From: Paracoccus yeei ATCC BAA-599
GTDB lineage: Bacteria > Pseudomonadota > Alphaproteobacteria > Rhodobacterales > Rhodobacteraceae
Direction of reading: 5' to 3'
DNA: 64,000 nt
Assembly (NCBI RefSeq): GCF_000622145.1
Contig: NZ_JHWH01000009.1
Span: 135,796-199,795 of the forward strand
The notes under the pieces are model-generated. The model had not been told where the DNA came from and made no database searches. It was given only the letters and a program-made list of their open reading frames with translations. Of the stretch, positions 1 through 8,556 are shown in pieces (position 1 is the stretch's first letter; each line of letters starts with the position of its first letter). The position numbers were made by a program, and so were the translations under genes.

Positions 1-1303
1 GGCGAAAGACCTCGCCATGGGCCAGCCGGTCCTCGGTCCCCGAGATGTCGGGGCAGATCAGCGGCACCGCGCCGCGGGTTTCGCGAAAGTTCAGCAGCCG
101 GTTGGCCAGCGACAGGTCCAGCAGCTTGCGCTGCCAGCGCTCGATCCGGCCGATGGCGGTGGTGGGCGTCTCGTCCACCAGCTCGCCCGGCAGGAGGCCC
201 AGGTCCAGCGGGCGGGGCAGGGCGGCGGGGGTGGCGGTGCCCGGCTCGTCCGGCCCCTCGTCCTGCGGGCGGTGGCTGGCCAGCGGACGGATGCGGGCGG
301 CGCGGGCGCGGTTGATGTCCACGGCCTGGATGAACTCGGCCTCGCGCGCCTCGGACAGGCGGTCGCGGCCGGCATCGACGGCCTCCTCGAAGCCCACGGC
401 GGGGCGGCGCGTCAGCAGCGTGGTTTCCATCGGCACGAATTCGCGTGCCGCTGCGGCCTTGCGCACGGCCACCACGTCGGGTTCGACCAGGCGGCCAAAG
501 TCCTTGCGCTGCAGCCAGACCCCGGCCCAGGCATGGCCCTGGGAAAACAGGACGGCGGTGTTCAGCCCCGCGGCCTCGAAGGCGGCGGCCAGCAGCAGCG
601 TGCTGTCCAGGCAGGTCGCCAGCCCCTCGGCCAGGACGCGGCCTGGGTCGCGGATCTTCTGGCCCGCCTGCTCGAACGAGGCGGGGGGCACCGCATAGGA
701 CAGGCCCAGGCCCGTCGCCGCCGACCAGATGGCGCCTGCCAGCATCCACGCACGCAGCGGATCGCCCGACTGATAACCGTCCAGCGCGCCGGAATAGCCC
801 CCGGCTTCAAGCAGGCGCGACGCCTCTTTCAGGATCTGGGCGACGGCGGGATGGTTGGGCGACACGAAGGCCGCCAGGATGTTGTCCATTTCGGCCAGAC
901 CGCCCCATTCGTCGCGGGCCAGCATCTCGACTCGGTGGGCCGAGGTGGTCTCGGGCAGGTCCTGCGCGGTCAGGCGGAATTCCAGCTGGCCGAATTCGGC
1001 CTCGTCCAGGCCCCCCAGAAGGGCGGTGTCCAGGGGCGTGTCCAGATCGGCCAGCTGCACCGTGGTGCCGGGGGCGATGCGGTCGATGGCCCAGGTCTTG
1101 TCGCGCAGCAGGCCGGGACTGGCCGAGAGCGTCAGCCGCACGTCCCTTATCGGGTCGGGCCCTGGATTTTCGATGCCGAGCTGCTTGACGATGGCGACGC
1201 CGTTCTGGGCGCTGGCGAAGTTCACCTTGGCTGCCAGGACCGCATGCAGGGTCAGCACCCCCACGGCGTCGGGCGGAGTGACGGGGGCGTCTTCATCCAG
1301 CAT
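1..1303 (-). CDS. DUF4011-type large helicase-like protein, N-terminal 434 residues (partial)
   Basis: The reading frame is open from an ATG at 1303 to the left edge, so only the N-terminal part is present. The first ~150 residues look like beta-sandwich repeats. A transglutaminase or cysteine-protease-like core follows, with Cys231 (in ATCLDSTLLLAAAFEAAGL), His257 (in GHAWAG) and Asp276 (in VEPD), spaced like a Cys-His-Asp triad. At about residues 395-425 comes the motif WQRKLLDLSLANRLLNFRE, which I recognise as the start of the DUF4011 domain. In the family this domain precedes a superfamily 1 helicase and often a DUF3320 or Vsr-like nuclease end, all outside this window. DUF4011-helicase-Vsr proteins have been reported as antiviral defence genes, so defence is an inference from family. 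The opposite strand is also open but has no recognisable protein character. Confidence 0.75.
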   Translation of the reverse strand, partial: MLDEDAPVTPPDAVGVLTLHAVLAAKVNFASAQNGVAIVKQLGIENPGPDPIRDVRLTLSASPGLLRDKTWAIDRIAPGTTVQLADLDTPLDTALLGGLDEAEFGQLEFRLTAQDLPETTSAHRVEMLARDEWGGLAEMDNILAAFVSPNHPAVAQILKEASRLLEAGGYSGALDGYQSGDPLRAWMLAGAIWSAATGLGLSYAVPPASFEQAGQKIRDPGRVLAEGLATCLDSTLLLAAAFEAAGLNTAVLFSQGHAWAGVWLQRKDFGRLVEPDVVAVRKAAAAREFVPMETTLLTRRPAVGFEEAVDAGRDRLSEAREAEFIQAVDINRARAARIRPLASHRPQDEGPDEPGTATPAALPRPLDLGLLPGELVDETPTTAIGRIERWQRKLLDLSLANRLLNFRETRGAVPLICPDISGTEDRLAHGEVFR

Positions 1304-1386
1304 GGTCGGGTCTTTCGGACGTAAAGGCAGAGGGCCGGCCCAGCGGCATGGCGCCGTCGCGGAAGCCGCCGGCGGACGCAAAAGCG

Positions 1387-1408
1387 GCCGCCCTGTGACG
1401 GGCGGCCT
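1387..1408 (-). terminator. Perfect 8-bp hairpin, possible terminator or leader structure
   Basis: Arms 1387-1394 and 1401-1408 are perfect reverse complements (GGCCGCCC) around a 6-base loop. Read on the minus strand the stem is followed by a short T run (GCTTTT). It lies downstream of a better terminator for the 1601-2077 gene and about 85 bases upstream of the DUF4011 start. It could be a second terminator or part of that gene's leader. Confidence 0.4.
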
Positions 1409-1540
1409 TATGGACAAGGCGAAAGGTCAAGGCGGTGCACACCTGCAAGGGGTTCCGCGCAATTATCGGGCAGGAGGATTCGGCCGGCAAGGGACTATTA
1501 TGACTAATCTTTCTCAATTCCGTGACGACGCAGCGCCAGG

Positions 1541-1576
1541 AAAAAGGGCAGGCCGGCACTGCGCCCGACCTGCCCC
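1541..1576 (-). terminator. Rho-independent terminator of the 1601-2077 gene
   Basis: On the minus strand, 25 bases past the stop codon, GGGCAGG pairs with CCTGCCC. An inner GGC/GCC pairing continues the stem, and the stem is followed by TTTTT (forward AAAAA at 1541-1545). This is a textbook intrinsic terminator for the minus-strand gene ending at 1601. Confidence 0.75.
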
Positions 1577-1600
1577 GTGTCGCAGGAAACCTGCGTCGGC

Positions 1601-2077
1601 CTATTTCACGATGTACAGCACCTTGCGGGTCTGCGGCTCGACGATCACCGGCTGGTCGTCGACATAGACGTACTGATACTGCGAATTCGGGATCGGCTGG
1701 ACCGGCACCGTCTCGGGCAGGGCACTGCCCACCGCGACATCGCTCAGCGTAACGGATTGCACCTTGTTTTCCAGGACATAGGTGCGGGTTTCGGGGGTCA
1801 CGGCATCCTCGGTCGCGTCGCCGACGATGGCGCCCGCGATGCCGCCCACCGCCGCACCGACCGGGCCGCCGACAACGGCCCCGGCCACGGCGCCCGTGGT
1901 CGCACCGCCCATGGCGCCGCCGCCCGTCGTGGCGGGATCGGTCGTTTCGACATGGGTGACCTGGGGTTGGGTGACGACGACCGGCTGGCCCGGGGTCACG
2001 ACCGTGGTGGTCTGCGCGGTCGCCGCGCCCACCGACAGAAGGACGGCCGTGGCCGAAAACAGGAAGGCGTTCTGCAT
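1601..2077 (-). CDS. DUF1236-like glycine-zipper envelope protein (158 aa)
   Basis: It starts at ATG 2077 behind GGAGACAAGCC. Residues 1-22 form a Sec signal peptide ending in ATA-QT. A Thr/Val/Gln-rich stretch follows, then a glycine-zipper segment (about residues 50-85, repeating GAVAGAVVGGPVGAAVGGIAG) typical of small membrane-inserting envelope proteins. The C-terminal ~70 residues end in a YVYVDDQPVIVEPQTRKVLY pattern like the DUF1236 domain of alphaproteobacterial secreted proteins. It is monocistronic, with its own terminator, and divergent from crtX. The true role is unknown. Cell-envelope location follows from the signal peptide, and function is not inferred beyond that. Confidence 0.75.
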   Translation of the reverse strand: MQNAFLFSATAVLLSVGAATAQTTTVVTPGQPVVVTQPQVTHVETTDPATTGGGAMGGATTGAVAGAVVGGPVGAAVGGIAGAIVGDATEDAVTPETRTYVLENKVQSVTLSDVAVGSALPETVPVQPIPNSQYQYVYVDDQPVIVEPQTRKVLYIVK

Positions 2078-2209
2078 GGCTTGTCTCCATTCCAAACTGG
2101 CGAGAGAACCCCGAGCGCGCGGCGCCGGTTCCGGACCTGCCGATTTAGACAGGCGCCGCGCCGCATCGGCCGCGCTGCAACCCTTGTGCCGCGGCGCGGG
2201 TTGGGGCGG

Positions 2210-3412
2210 ATGCACGCGCTGTTCGTCACCCTGCCGCTTTACAGCCACCTGCGCGGCTTTCAGGCGCTGGCCCGTGCCTGGACGGACCGGGGGCACCGGG
2301 CCAGTTTTCTGGTCCTGCCCGGAGGCCCGCCCATGCCGGGGTTTGATGCGTTGACCCTGCCCGGCCCTTCGGCGGCGCCGCCGCCGGGGAACGTGCTGGC
2401 ACTGGCCCGGCACGGCGCACGCCAGACCGAACGGCTGTGCCGCGACGGCCTGCCGATGGCGCGATCCCTGGGCGTCGACGTGGTGCTGGGCGACCAGATG
2501 GAGCCCGCCTCGGGCCTGATCGCACGGGCGCTGGGGGTGCCGCTGGCCTCGGTCGCCTGCGCGGTGCCGATGGACCCTGAACCCGGCGTGCCGCTTCCCT
2601 TCCTGTCCTGGCCGTACGATCCTTCGGCGCGCGGGCTGAAACGCCAGCGCGCGGCCGGGGCGGTGGCGGGCCTGCTGATGGCCCCGCAGGATCGCGTCGT
2701 TGCCCGGATCAGCCGGGAATGGGGGCTGGGCGACCTGCGCAGCCTGGCCGACTGCCTGTCGCCCCGCCTGACGCTGGCGCAGATGATTCCGGGCTTTGAC
2801 TATCCCCGCCCCGCGGGGGGCTGGCGCATCGCAGAGCTTGGTCCCTTCGCCCCGCCGGACCCCGCGCAGGGTTTTCCGCCCGACATTCGCCCCGACCCGG
2901 GCCGGCCTCTGGTCTATGTCTCGCTGGGGACGATCATGGGGCGGCGCGCGGGGGTGCTGGCGCGGATCGCCGGAGCCTGCCGGGAGTGCGGGGCGCAGGT
3001 GCTGGTGTCGCATGGCGGCTGCCTGGACGGCGCGCAGGCGGCGGCGATCCCGGCCGACTGGGTGCGCGATTTCGTGCCGCAGCGGGCCGTCCTGGCACGC
3101 GCCGACCTGTGCGTGACCCATGCCGGGCTGAACACGGTGCTGGAATGCCTGGGCGCCGGCCTCCCGATGCTGGCGCTGCCGCTGGCCTACGACCAGCCCG
3201 GGGTCGCGGCGCGCATCCGCCACCACGGGCTCGGGTCGGTGCTGGGCCCGTTGCAGCGCGGCCGCCGCCCTGTCGCGCAGGCGGTCGCGGCGCTGCTGGC
3301 CGACCCCGGCCCGCGCACGCGGCTGCGCCCCTTTGCCGCCCGTGCAGCCACGGCGCCCGGCGCCGCCGGCGCGGTGCCCCTGGTCGAGGCGCTGGTCGCG
3401 GGATCCCCCTGA
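2210..3412 (+). CDS. crtX: Zeaxanthin glucosyltransferase CrtX
   Basis: A 400-aa GT1-family (MGT-type) glycosyltransferase predicted to transfer glucose from UDP-glucose to the hydroxyl groups of zeaxanthin, giving mono- and diglucosides. The N-terminal domain opens with HALFVTLPLYSHLRGF, the acceptor side. The C-terminal domain carries the nucleotide-sugar signature HAGLNTVLECLGAGLPMLAL followed by YDQP (about residues 303-330). Length is close to known CrtX proteins. The start at 2210 follows a G-rich ribosome site and gives the usual CrtX N-terminus. The frame stays open upstream, but without protein character. It is first in a crtX-crtY-crtI-crtB unit, and its association with those genes is the main support for the substrate. 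Confidence 0.88.
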   Translation: MHALFVTLPLYSHLRGFQALARAWTDRGHRASFLVLPGGPPMPGFDALTLPGPSAAPPPGNVLALARHGARQTERLCRDGLPMARSLGVDVVLGDQMEPASGLIARALGVPLASVACAVPMDPEPGVPLPFLSWPYDPSARGLKRQRAAGAVAGLLMAPQDRVVARISREWGLGDLRSLADCLSPRLTLAQMIPGFDYPRPAGGWRIAELGPFAPPDPAQGFPPDIRPDPGRPLVYVSLGTIMGRRAGVLARIAGACRECGAQVLVSHGGCLDGAQAAAIPADWVRDFVPQRAVLARADLCVTHAGLNTVLECLGAGLPMLALPLAYDQPGVAARIRHHGLGSVLGPLQRGRRPVAQAVAALLADPGPRTRLRPFAARAATAPGAAGAVPLVEALVAGSP

Positions 3413-3531
3413 CCCTTCGCCGGCCGGCAGCAAAGGAATTGGCGCAGGGCCGGGAACGGGAAAGGCCGGCTATCGTTGGGCATGGCAAGGACGCGCGCAG
3501 GCGCGACAAGGGCCCGAGGGCGCGGAGGGAC

Positions 3532-4677
3532 ATGCCGGATCATCAGGCCGATATCGTCATCGCCGGGGCGGGCCTGTCCGCCGCCCTGACGGCGCTGCGG
3601 CTGGGGCGCACGGCGCGGGTGGTGCTGGTGGACCGCAAGCCCGACCCCCGCGCGGCGCACACCTGGTCCTTTCACGCGGGCGACATCCCGGCCGATGCGC
3701 AGGCCTGGCTGGCTCCGGCCCTGCGCTGTCGCTGGCCGGGGCAGGAGGTGCGCTTTCCCGGCTACGGGCGCCGCCTGCGCGCGGGCTATGCCAGCCTTGA
3801 CAGCCAGAGCCTTGGGCAGGCGGTGGCGGACGTGCCCCATGTCCGGGGCGAAGTCGCTCGTGTCGACCCTGACGGCGTCACCCTGGCCTGCGGGCGGCGG
3901 ATCGCGGCGCGGGTCGCCCTCGACGCGCGCGGCTTTGCGCCCCATCCCGCGCTGGAGATCCGGTTCCAGAAGTTCCTGGGCCAGGAGTTGCGGCTGGCCG
4001 CCCCGCACGGCCTGGCGCGGCCCGTCATCATGGACGCGACCGTGCCGCAGCAGGACGGCTATCGCTTTTTCTATCTGTTGCCCTTTGCCCCCGACCGCCT
4101 GCTGGTCGAGGCGACGCATTACGCCGACGCCGACGCCCTGCGCGCCGAGACCCTGCGCCAGGGCATCGCGGCCTATGTGGCGGCGCAGGGCTGGACCGTC
4201 GCGCAGGTGCTGCGCGAGGAGACCGGCGTTCTGCCCATTGCATTGCGGTTCGACGCCCCCGCCTTCTGGCGGGACCGTGACCCGGATCTGCCCGTGATCG
4301 GGCTGCGGGCGGGGCGCTTTCACCCGCTGACCGGCTATAGCCTGCCTTGCGCCGTGCGCAGCGCCGAAATCGTCCACGACCGCTGGCGGCAAGGCCCGCG
4401 CGCCCTGGCCCAGGCGCTGCGCCGCGACTCGCTGGACCTGGCACGGGCGCAGGGGTTCTACCGGATGCTGGCCCGGATGCTGTTTCTGGCGGCCGAGCCC
4501 GAGGGGCGCCGCGCGGTCATGGCGCGGTTCTACCGCCTGCCCGAGGGGTTGATCGAGCGGTTCTATGCCGGGCGCAGCACGCTGCCCGACAAGGCCCGCA
4601 TCCTGATGGGCAAGCCTCCGGTGCCGATCCGCCGCGCGCTGCCGTGCCTGCCCGAGCGGCTGGGGGCGTCGCTGTGA
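3532..4677 (+). CDS. crtY: Lycopene beta-cyclase CrtY
   Basis: A 381-aa FAD/NAD(P)-binding cyclase that closes both ends of lycopene to beta-ionone rings, making beta-carotene. The N-terminal dinucleotide fold is DIVIAGAGLSAALTALRL. Internal signatures of bacterial CrtY include HTWSFH near residue 40 and PLTGYSLPCAVR near residue 265. ATG 3532 sits 5 bases behind GGAGGG and gives the standard length. The last codons overlap the GTG start of crtI by 4 bases (GTGA), so the two are translationally coupled. The enzyme is membrane-associated in the family. Confidence 0.93.
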   Translation: MPDHQADIVIAGAGLSAALTALRLGRTARVVLVDRKPDPRAAHTWSFHAGDIPADAQAWLAPALRCRWPGQEVRFPGYGRRLRAGYASLDSQSLGQAVADVPHVRGEVARVDPDGVTLACGRRIAARVALDARGFAPHPALEIRFQKFLGQELRLAAPHGLARPVIMDATVPQQDGYRFFYLLPFAPDRLLVEATHYADADALRAETLRQGIAAYVAAQGWTVAQVLREETGVLPIALRFDAPAFWRDRDPDLPVIGLRAGRFHPLTGYSLPCAVRSAEIVHDRWRQGPRALAQALRRDSLDLARAQGFYRMLARMLFLAAEPEGRRAVMARFYRLPEGLIERFYAGRSTLPDKARILMGKPPVPIRRALPCLPERLGASL

Positions 4678-6155
4678 CCGCGGGCGGGACCCGCAGCGCG
4701 GGCGTCATCGGGGCGGGCTTCGGCGGGCTTGCGCTGGCGATCCGGCTGCAGGCGGCGGGCGTCGCCACCACGCTGTTCGAGGCGCGCGACAAGCCCGGCG
4801 GGCGGGCCTATGTCTATCACGACGCGGGCTTTACCTTCGACGCGGGCCCCACGGTCATCACCGACCCCGACTGCCTGCGCAAGCTGTGGCGCCTGACCGG
4901 CCACGACATCGACCGCGACGTGACGCTGCTGCCGGTCGATCCCTTCTATCGCCTGTGCTGGGAGGACGGCACCGTCTTTGACTATGCCGACGACCAGGAC
5001 GGCATCGAGCGCCAGATCGCCGCGATCAGCCCGGGCGACGTGGCGGGCTATCGCCGTTTCCTGGCCTATTCCCGCGCGGTCTATCGCGAAGGATACGAAA
5101 AGCTGGGCGCGGTGCCGTTCCTGCATTTCAGCGACATGATCCGCGCGGCGCCGCAACTGGCGCGGCTGCAGGCGTGGCGCTCGGTCCATGCCATGGTCGC
5201 GCGCCACATCCGCGACGAACGGCTGCGTCAGGCTTTCAGCTTTCACACGCTGCTGGTGGGCGGGAACCCGTTCTCGACCTCGGCCATCTATGCGCTGATC
5301 CATGCGCTGGAACGCAAGGGCGGGGTCTGGTTCGCCAAGGGTGGCACCGGCGCGCTGGTCGCGGGCATGGTGCGCCATTTCCAGCGGCTGGGCGGGACGC
5401 TGCGCCTGAACAGCCCCGTCGAGCGGATCGAGACCGAGGGCCGCCGCGCCACCGCGATCCATGCGGGCGGCGGGCGCCACGCCTTCGACGTGATCGCCAG
5501 CAATGCCGATGTGGTCCATACCTATCGCGCCCTGCTGAGCGATGCTGCCCGGGGCGACCGGCTGGCGGCGCGGCGCCATTCGATGTCGCTGTTCGTCGTC
5601 TATTTCGGCCTGCGCGGCCTGCGCCCGCATCTGCGCCACCACATGGTGCTGTTCGGCCCGCGCTATCGCGGGCTGGTCGACCAGATCTTTCACGGCAACG
5701 GCCTGGCGCAGGATTTCTCGCTTTACCTGCACGCGCCTTCGGTCACGGACGACAGCCTGGCCCCGCCGGGTCACAGCGCCTATTACGTCCTGGCGCCGGT
5801 GCCGCATCTGGGCACGGCGGACCCGGACTGGGAAAGCGCAGCACCCGCCTATCGCGACCGCATCCTCGACTATCTCGAGGCGCGCCATATCCCGAACCTG
5901 CGGCGCGATCTGGTCACGCTGCGCCATTTCACGCCGCTGGACTTCAAGATGCAGCTGAACGCGCATCTCGGCTCGGCCTTTTCCATCGAGCCGATCCTGA
6001 CCCAAAGCGCCTGGTTTCGTCCCCACAACCGCGACGACCGGCTGGACAACCTGTTCCTGGTCGGCGCCGGCACCCATCCCGGCGCAGGCCTGCCGGGCGT
6101 CATCGGCTCGGCCGAGGCGACGGCCTCGCTGATCCTGACGCCGGAGGGGCCATGA
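4674..6155 (+). CDS. crtI: Phytoene desaturase CrtI
   Basis: A 493-aa four-step bacterial phytoene desaturase converting phytoene to lycopene with FAD. The N-terminal Rossmann motif is VIGAGFGGLALAIRLQAAG. The C-terminal CrtI signature GAGTHPGAGLPGVIGSAEA lies at about residues 462-481. The start is a GTG inside the crtY stop. No ATG nearby preserves the N-terminal fold, so GTG is chosen. The gene ends in an ATGA overlap with crtB. Length and motifs are normal for Paracoccus-type CrtI. Confidence 0.94.
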   Translation: MTAGGTRSAGVIGAGFGGLALAIRLQAAGVATTLFEARDKPGGRAYVYHDAGFTFDAGPTVITDPDCLRKLWRLTGHDIDRDVTLLPVDPFYRLCWEDGTVFDYADDQDGIERQIAAISPGDVAGYRRFLAYSRAVYREGYEKLGAVPFLHFSDMIRAAPQLARLQAWRSVHAMVARHIRDERLRQAFSFHTLLVGGNPFSTSAIYALIHALERKGGVWFAKGGTGALVAGMVRHFQRLGGTLRLNSPVERIETEGRRATAIHAGGGRHAFDVIASNADVVHTYRALLSDAARGDRLAARRHSMSLFVVYFGLRGLRPHLRHHMVLFGPRYRGLVDQIFHGNGLAQDFSLYLHAPSVTDDSLAPPGHSAYYVLAPVPHLGTADPDWESAAPAYRDRILDYLEARHIPNLRRDLVTLRHFTPLDFKMQLNAHLGSAFSIEPILTQSAWFRPHNRDDRLDNLFLVGAGTHPGAGLPGVIGSAEATASLILTPEGP

Positions 6156-7078
6156 CGGACAGCACCGTGGCCAATGCCCGCCGTTCCATCAAGGCGGGGT
6201 CGAAAAGCTTCGGTCTGGCGGCGCGGCTGCTGCCGCCCGCCATGTCGCAGGATTGCGTGATGCTTTACGCCTGGTGCCGCCATGCCGACGACGTGATCGA
6301 CGGGCAGGATGCAGGCTTTGCCGGCGCCGGCACCGATGCCACGCCACCGGCAGAGCGGCTGCAGGCGCTGCGGGACGAAACCCACCAGGCCCTGGCCGGC
6401 GGGTCTGCCACCGAGGTCTTTGCCGGGCTCGCCCGGGTGGTTTCGCGCCATGCCATTCCGCACCGGCACGTGGACGAGATGCTGGACGGGTTCGGCATGG
6501 ATGTCGCCGGGCGGCGCTATGAAACGATCTCGGACCTGCTGGACTACTGCTATCACGTCGCGGGGGTGGTGGGGGTGATGATGGCCCGCATCATGGGAGC
6601 CACCGATCCGGGCACACTGGACCGCGCCAGCGACCTGGGGATCGCCTTTCAGCTGACCAACATCGCCCGCGACGTGATCGACGACGCGCGCATCGGCCGG
6701 GTCTATCTGCCCCGGGCGCTGCTGCGGACCCAGGGGCTGGAGGGCGTCGATCCCGACAACCGGGCCGACCGCGCCGCCTTGCACCGCTGCGCGCTGCACC
6801 TGCTGGACCTGGCCGAGGATTATTACCGCAGCGCCGCCGTGGGCGTCGCGGCGCTGGATCGCCGTCCCGCCTTTGCCATCGCGGCGGCGCAGGCCATCTA
6901 TCGTGAAATCGGCGTGATCCTGCGGCGGCGGGGCCCGGACGCCTGGGACCGCCGGATCTCGACCACGACCGCCGGAAAGCTGCGGCTGATCGCCGGGGCG
7001 GCGCCCGGCACGTTACTGGCCCTGCGCCGGCCCGTTCCCCGGTTCGATCGCTCGGCCCTGTTCCGGCGGCCGGGCTGA
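6152..7078 (+). CDS. crtB: Phytoene synthase CrtB
   Basis: A 308-aa squalene/phytoene synthase joining two geranylgeranyl diphosphates to phytoene. Both Asp-rich substrate motifs are visible: HADDVID near residue 45 and NIARDVIDDAR near residue 170. It starts at ATG 6152, overlapping the crtI stop by 4 bases. Its 3' end overlaps the convergent crtZ by 66 bases, so the last ~22 codons are coding on both strands. No terminator separates the two units. Confidence 0.94.
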   Translation: MTDSTVANARRSIKAGSKSFGLAARLLPPAMSQDCVMLYAWCRHADDVIDGQDAGFAGAGTDATPPAERLQALRDETHQALAGGSATEVFAGLARVVSRHAIPHRHVDEMLDGFGMDVAGRRYETISDLLDYCYHVAGVVGVMMARIMGATDPGTLDRASDLGIAFQLTNIARDVIDDARIGRVYLPRALLRTQGLEGVDPDNRADRAALHRCALHLLDLAEDYYRSAAVGVAALDRRPAFAIAAAQAIYREIGVILRRRGPDAWDRRISTTTAGKLRLIAGAAPGTLLALRRPVPRFDRSALFRRPG

Positions 7079-7540
7079 TCCCCGGCCCCGTGCCAGCCGC
7101 GCCTTGAGCCGGGCGATGGGCGGAGCGTAAAGAAAGCCGAAGCTGACGCAGCCGTCCCGCCCCTCGACCGCGTGATGCAGCCGGTGGGCCTGATACAGCC
7201 GCTTGAGATAGCCGCGCCGGGGGATATAGCTGAGGGGCCATCGCTTGTGGACCAGCCCGTCGTGGGCGATGAAGTAAAGCAGGCCATAGACCGCCATCCC
7301 GGCCCCCAGCCAGGTCGCGGGCCACCAGTCCCGGCCCCACCAGAACAGCCCGACCGAGCCCGCGGCAAAGACCAGCGCGTAAAGGTCGTTCAACTCGAAC
7401 CCGCCGTCATGGGGTTCGTGGTGCGACTTGTGCCAGCCCCAGCCCCAGCCATGCATGATGTATTTGTGGACCGCCCAGGCCACCGCCTCCATCGCGGCGA
7501 CGGTGCCGATCACGATCAGCAGGGGCCCCACCCAGGTCAT
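7013..7540 (-). CDS. crtZ: Beta-carotene hydroxylase CrtZ
   Basis: A 175-aa membrane di-iron hydroxylase of the fatty-acid-hydroxylase type, adding 3- and 3'-OH to beta-carotene to give zeaxanthin. All four histidine clusters are present: HKYIMH, HKSHH, HDGLVH and HRLHH. Hydrophobic helices lie at the N-terminus and in the middle (FAAGSVGLFWWGRDWW and WLGAGMAVYGLLYFIA). It is a little longer than the ~162-aa Paracoccus homologues I know, and the extra residues lie in the C-terminal tail that overlaps crtB. ATG 7540 overlaps the crtE stop by 4 bases. It forms a two-gene unit with crtE, opposite to crtXYIB. Confidence 0.92.
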   Translation of the reverse strand: MTWVGPLLIVIGTVAAMEAVAWAVHKYIMHGWGWGWHKSHHEPHDGGFELNDLYALVFAAGSVGLFWWGRDWWPATWLGAGMAVYGLLYFIAHDGLVHKRWPLSYIPRRGYLKRLYQAHRLHHAVEGRDGCVSFGFLYAPPIARLKARLARGRGSARPPEQGRAIEPGNGPAQGQ

Positions 7541-8484
7541 TCCGCCGCCTGCAGGATGTCGTCGGGCGGCAGGGACAGCATCGGCCCGAAGATCGCCCCC
7601 ACCATGCGGCGCAACGGGCGGGCGTCGATGCCGCTGGCGTGCAGGGCGCCGTCCGCCTCGGCCAGCAGGGCATGGCAGCGGTTCAGCGCCTCTGCCGTGC
7701 CGAAGACGGCCAGGAAGGTTTCCTTGCCGGCGTCCTTGCCGCAGTCCTTGCCGGTCTGGTCGCTGCGCCGATGCGCGTCGCCCAGATCGTCGGCGATCTG
7801 GAACGCCTGCCCCAGCGCCCCGGCAAAGCGCAACAGCTGGGTGCAGGCCGCCTCGGGGTGCCGGCCAAGCAGCGCTCCCGCCTCGACCGCGGCGCACAGC
7901 AGGATGCCGGTCTTGAGCCGGTTGACGCGGCAGATGCGCTCCTGCGGGTCGCAGGCCCCCGCGTCGCCGGGCGAAAAGCCGTTCAGGTCCAGTTCCTGTC
8001 CCGCGACCAGCCCGTTCCAGCCCATCACCCCGGTCAGGATGGCGACCAGCCGCTGGCGGTCCGCGGCATCCACCCCGGGCAGCGCGTTCGCGATGGCGAT
8101 GGCCTGGTTCAGCAGGCCGATGGCGGCCAGGATCGCCGTCGCCTCGCCATGCAAGACATGGGTGGTGGGCCGGCCCCGGCGCAGCAGCGCATTGTCCATC
8201 GCCGGCAGGTCGTCCAGGATCAGCGAGGCGGAATGGACCATCTCGAAGGCCACGGCCATGTCGAGCACGGCATCGGGGTCGGCGTCCTTGCCCGCGACGT
8301 GGTTCAGCAGACAGGGCCGCAGCCGCTTGCCATGCGCCATGGCCCCGCGGGCGGCGGCGACCAGGCGCTGGGGGGCAGGGGAAAGATCGGCCAGATGCCG
8401 CGCGATCCGTGCCTCGAGCAGGGCGACGAAACCCGCGTCCTCCGTTCCAGCCGGATCTCTGCCGGGGTCCGCAGCGGAAATCAT
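7537..8484 (-). CDS. crtE: Geranylgeranyl diphosphate synthase CrtE
   Basis: A trans-isoprenyl diphosphate synthase (315 aa) making the C20 precursor of carotenoids. The first Asp-rich motif is DDLPAMD, near residue 97, and the second is DDLGD, near residue 235. ATG 8484 is used here. A GTG at 8490, two codons upstream, lies 8 bases behind AAAGGA and may be the real start. It is translationally coupled to crtZ. Only 72 bases separate it from the divergent isomerase gene, so the crtEZ and isomerase promoters must share that gap. Confidence 0.92.
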   Translation of the reverse strand: MISAADPGRDPAGTEDAGFVALLEARIARHLADLSPAPQRLVAAARGAMAHGKRLRPCLLNHVAGKDADPDAVLDMAVAFEMVHSASLILDDLPAMDNALLRRGRPTTHVLHGEATAILAAIGLLNQAIAIANALPGVDAADRQRLVAILTGVMGWNGLVAGQELDLNGFSPGDAGACDPQERICRVNRLKTGILLCAAVEAGALLGRHPEAACTQLLRFAGALGQAFQIADDLGDAHRRSDQTGKDCGKDAGKETFLAVFGTAEALNRCHALLAEADGALHASGIDARPLRRMVGAIFGPMLSLPPDDILQAAE

Positions 8485-8556
8485 CGCCACGGGAATGATC
8501 CTTTGGCGATCCTGCCGCGTTCCCTTGCGGGCACTGGGGCCCCGGGGCGACAGCGC

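Noticed and set aside
17..1324. A 435-aa plus-strand open frame across the left edge
   Set aside because: Low-complexity Gly/Gln/Arg composition and no ribosome site. The minus strand in the same register encodes the recognisable DUF4011 protein.
2986..3531. Long upstream extension of crtY in an open frame
   Set aside because: It overlaps crtX, and the amino acids are Arg/Gly/Pro-rich. ATG 3532 has a good ribosome site and gives the normal CrtY start.
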